DNA of 64,000 bases from Pleomorphovibrio marinus (lineage in GTDB: Bacteria; Bacteroidota; Bacteroidia; Cytophagales; Cyclobacteriaceae), in NCBI RefSeq assembly GCF_003347495.1, contig NZ_QCXY01000009.1:186001-250000 (forward strand), written 5' to 3'. Positions 62,538 to 64,000 of this stretch are shown here, one piece after another. Made by a program: the position numbers and the translations under genes. Below the pieces are notes generated by a model. It had not been told where the DNA came from. It saw only the letters and a program-made list of their open reading frames with translations, and did not search any database. The first letter of the stretch is position 1, and each line of letters opens with the position of its first letter.

Positions 62538-62912
62538 CTAAAACCTTTTACGTCTGGGGTTTCTACGTTTAAATGCCCCTTTCCTGCGCTTATTGTTGGT
62601 ATAGAAATTATAAAGAAAATTAATGGCTATCACCGTTATGGTAAGAGGCACAAAAAACGAAGGAAACATGGACTTGATTCCCAACAGGATAAAAAGTGTA
62701 GCGATGATCCCTATCTTAAATGAGGTGTGTTTCTCTGGGTAAACCCTGGAGATAATACTCAGGCTAATGATTTCTATGATAATCAGACCCACCACCAGAA
62801 GGACAAGCAAATAGGAAAAAGCGATGTCCGCAGCGATAAAATACCAAGCACATAAGGCAAAAACCAATGCCAGGCTAATGGAATGCAAGGATGTGTTTAT
62901 TCTTTCTTTCAT
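62538..62912 (-). CDS. Hypothetical four-helix membrane protein with basic tail
   Basis: A 124-residue protein from ATG 62912 (MKERINTSLHSISLA); the longer frame from 62963 adds a less typical start. About four membrane helices (SISLALVFALCAWYF, LLVLLVVGLIIIEII, IGIIATLFILLG, LTITVIAINFLY) are followed by an Arg/Lys-rich tail (NKRRKGAFKRRNPRRKRF), so the C-terminus is likely cytoplasmic and may touch nucleic acid or lipid head groups. No family is recognised. It is followed on the same strand by the coiled-coil gene. Confidence 0.65.
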   Translation of the reverse strand: MKERINTSLHSISLALVFALCAWYFIAADIAFSYLLVLLVVGLIIIEIISLSIISRVYPEKHTSFKIGIIATLFILLGIKSMFPSFFVPLTITVIAINFLYNFYTNNKRRKGAFKRRNPRRKRF

Positions 62913-63073
62913 TGAGGGGGTATTTTGAGTTAATCTGCATAAAAGATAAACCAAGTACACCAATTTAACAAAAAGGTTGAATTTTTAATCTGAAATAATC
63001 AACCATCCATACCCCTTGCAGTCTCTTAGGCTAAAAGTTTTATACAGCCAAAGGGACACAACGAGGATATTTT

Positions 63074-63589
63074 TTATTCTCCAAGAAGGCTTTTCCACCC
63101 CTTTTCCTCCAGGTTTTGGGCGGTCTCCTCCACTTTAATTTTAAGCCCCTCTTTGAACCTGGAAAGGTTTTCTCCCACCTTTTCTTCGTAGGCACCCACC
63201 ATAGATGCGGCCAAAATCCCCGCATTTTTTGCGCCGTTTAGTGCAACAGTGGCCACGGGAATCCCTGCAGGCATCTGCAGGATGGATAGAATACTGTCCC
63301 AGCCATCAATGGAGTTGGAGGACTTTACGGGTACCCCTATCACAGGCAGGGTGGTGAGGGAGGCTACCATACCAGGAAGATGGGCCGCTCCTCCTGCTCC
63401 CGCTATAATCACTTTAACTCCCCTTTCCTTTGCCTTTTCAGCATAGGTAATCATTCGCAAGGGTGTACGGTGAGCAGATACGATGGTAATTTCATAGCCC
63501 ACTTCCAGTTCTTCCAATACTTTAGCCGCTTCGGCCATAACGGGCAAGTCCGACTGACTTCCCATGATAATCCCCACTTGTATCTTCAT
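63074..63589 (-). CDS. purE: N5-carboxyaminoimidazole ribonucleotide mutase
   Basis: A 171-residue PurE, which rearranges N5-CAIR to CAIR in purine biosynthesis. MGSQSDLPVM (about 9-18), SAHRTP (about 38-43) and GAGGAAHLPGM (about 65-75) are the substrate-binding motifs, and TTLPVIGVPV follows. It is the class I type that works with PurK. Its ATG lies 3 bases after the purK stop. The gap 62964-63073 beyond its end shows no obvious terminator. Confidence 0.96.
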   Translation of the reverse strand: MKIQVGIIMGSQSDLPVMAEAAKVLEELEVGYEITIVSAHRTPLRMITYAEKAKERGVKVIIAGAGGAAHLPGMVASLTTLPVIGVPVKSSNSIDGWDSILSILQMPAGIPVATVALNGAKNAGILAASMVGAYEEKVGENLSRFKEGLKIKVEETAQNLEEKGWKSLLGE

Positions 63590-63592
63590 GTT

Positions 63593-64000
63593 TTAGGCTT
63601 TTATTTTTATAGTTTTCTTGATGAATTGGGCCTTTGCCTTTAAAGACGAAAGGTTTTCATCCAAAACAGTCACATGGCCCATCTTCCTGAAGGGCTTGGT
63701 CAATTTCTTTCCATAAAGGTGTATGAAAACACCCTCCGAGGCAAGTAACTCATCCATGCCTTCCACCAGGGCTTCGCCGGTATAGCCTTCCTCTCCAAGT
63801 ACATTCACCATGGCAGCGGGAGATCTTGCCTCAGTGTGGCCCAGTGGCATGTTCATGACTGACCTGAAATGCTGTTCAAATTGACTCACCCAGTTGGCTT
63901 CTATGGTATGGTGCCCACTATTGTGGGGGCGGGGCGCTATTTCATTGACCAGAAGCTCCCCTTCCTTTGTTAGAAAAAGCTCTACCGCGAGTATCCCCAC
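63593..64000 (-). CDS. purK: 5-(carboxyamino)imidazole ribonucleotide synthase, C-terminal part (runs off the window)
   Basis: The last 135 or so residues of PurK, an ATP-grasp enzyme that makes N5-CAIR from AIR, bicarbonate and ATP. VNEIAPRPHNSGHHTIEA is the characteristic ATP-grasp/PurK segment, followed by SQFEQHFRSVMNMPLG and HLYGKKLTKPFRKMGHVTV. The true start lies upstream of the window, although a GTG occurs at the very edge. It forms an operon with purE. Confidence 0.95.
   Translation of the reverse strand: MGILAVELFLTKEGELLVNEIAPRPHNSGHHTIEANWVSQFEQHFRSVMNMPLGHTEARSPAAMVNVLGEEGYTGEALVEGMDELLASEGVFIHLYGKKLTKPFRKMGHVTVLDENLSSLKAKAQFIKKTIKIKA

Noticed and set aside
1-64000. tRNA or rRNA genes
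   Set aside because: I read the intergenic gaps for cloverleaf-like GC-rich segments and TTC-rich T-arms and found none I could support.

Overview
The window looks like chromosomal DNA of a non-flagellated member of the Bacteroidota, most likely the Cytophagales (Cyclobacteriaceae-like). This is an inference from content: many lipoproteins with short lipobox signals, several 6-bladed beta-propeller lipoproteins, BatD, DUF3810, DUF4403 and DUF4212 proteins, start codons without clear Shine-Dalgarno sequences, and promoter-like TAnnTTTG boxes. Na+-linked transporters (Mrp antiporter, sodium:solute symporter, dicarboxylate/amino acid symporter) would suit a marine or saline habitat.

Layout. 1-953: 5' part of a PEP carboxylase gene (minus). 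1198-8067: Mrp Na+/H+ antiporter operon (mrpABCDEFG) with an exported lactonase-like propeller lipoprotein coupled to its end. 8182-9568: asnA and a cold-shock protein with a clear terminator. 9569-10362: decayed DNA. 10363-11898: family 28-type glycosidase. 12176-16139: a COG3127/COG4181-type ABC exporter divergent from a TesA-like SGNH esterase, the same arrangement as ybbP-ybbA/tesA in E. coli. 16369-18931: GMC dehydrogenase with its Tat-type small subunit.

18932-35554 is accessory territory. It holds five intact beta-propeller lipoprotein genes, one full-length copy with two in-frame TAG codons, one truncated 5' copy ending at a hairpin, an orphan 1188-residue beta-rich/coiled-coil protein, a DUF4258/YgiT-type pair, a DUF4143-type ATPase with an array of operator-like sites, and a tandem duplication of a Uma2 nuclease gene.

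35874-43511 holds a repeat-propeller lipoprotein followed by two translationally coupled genes. Their C-termini resemble the cytosolic domain of the type III export gate protein FlhA/SctV, although no other flagellar or type III gene is visible. The first is a 1609-residue membrane-anchored helical-repeat protein, and neither has the export-gate membrane domain. I regard this pair as the best candidate for an undescribed system.

43768-64000 returns to housekeeping genes: a DUF4403 lipoprotein; an acetate block (DUF4212, symporter, acs, cNMP/CBS/nucleotidyltransferase regulator, DEDDh exonuclease); ZIP transporter and apbE; ruvB and queG; batD, aroC, a DAACS symporter, a NifU-like protein and DUF3810; two small membrane proteins; and purE with the 3' part of purK. 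I saw no rRNA, tRNA, CRISPR array or intact insertion sequence.
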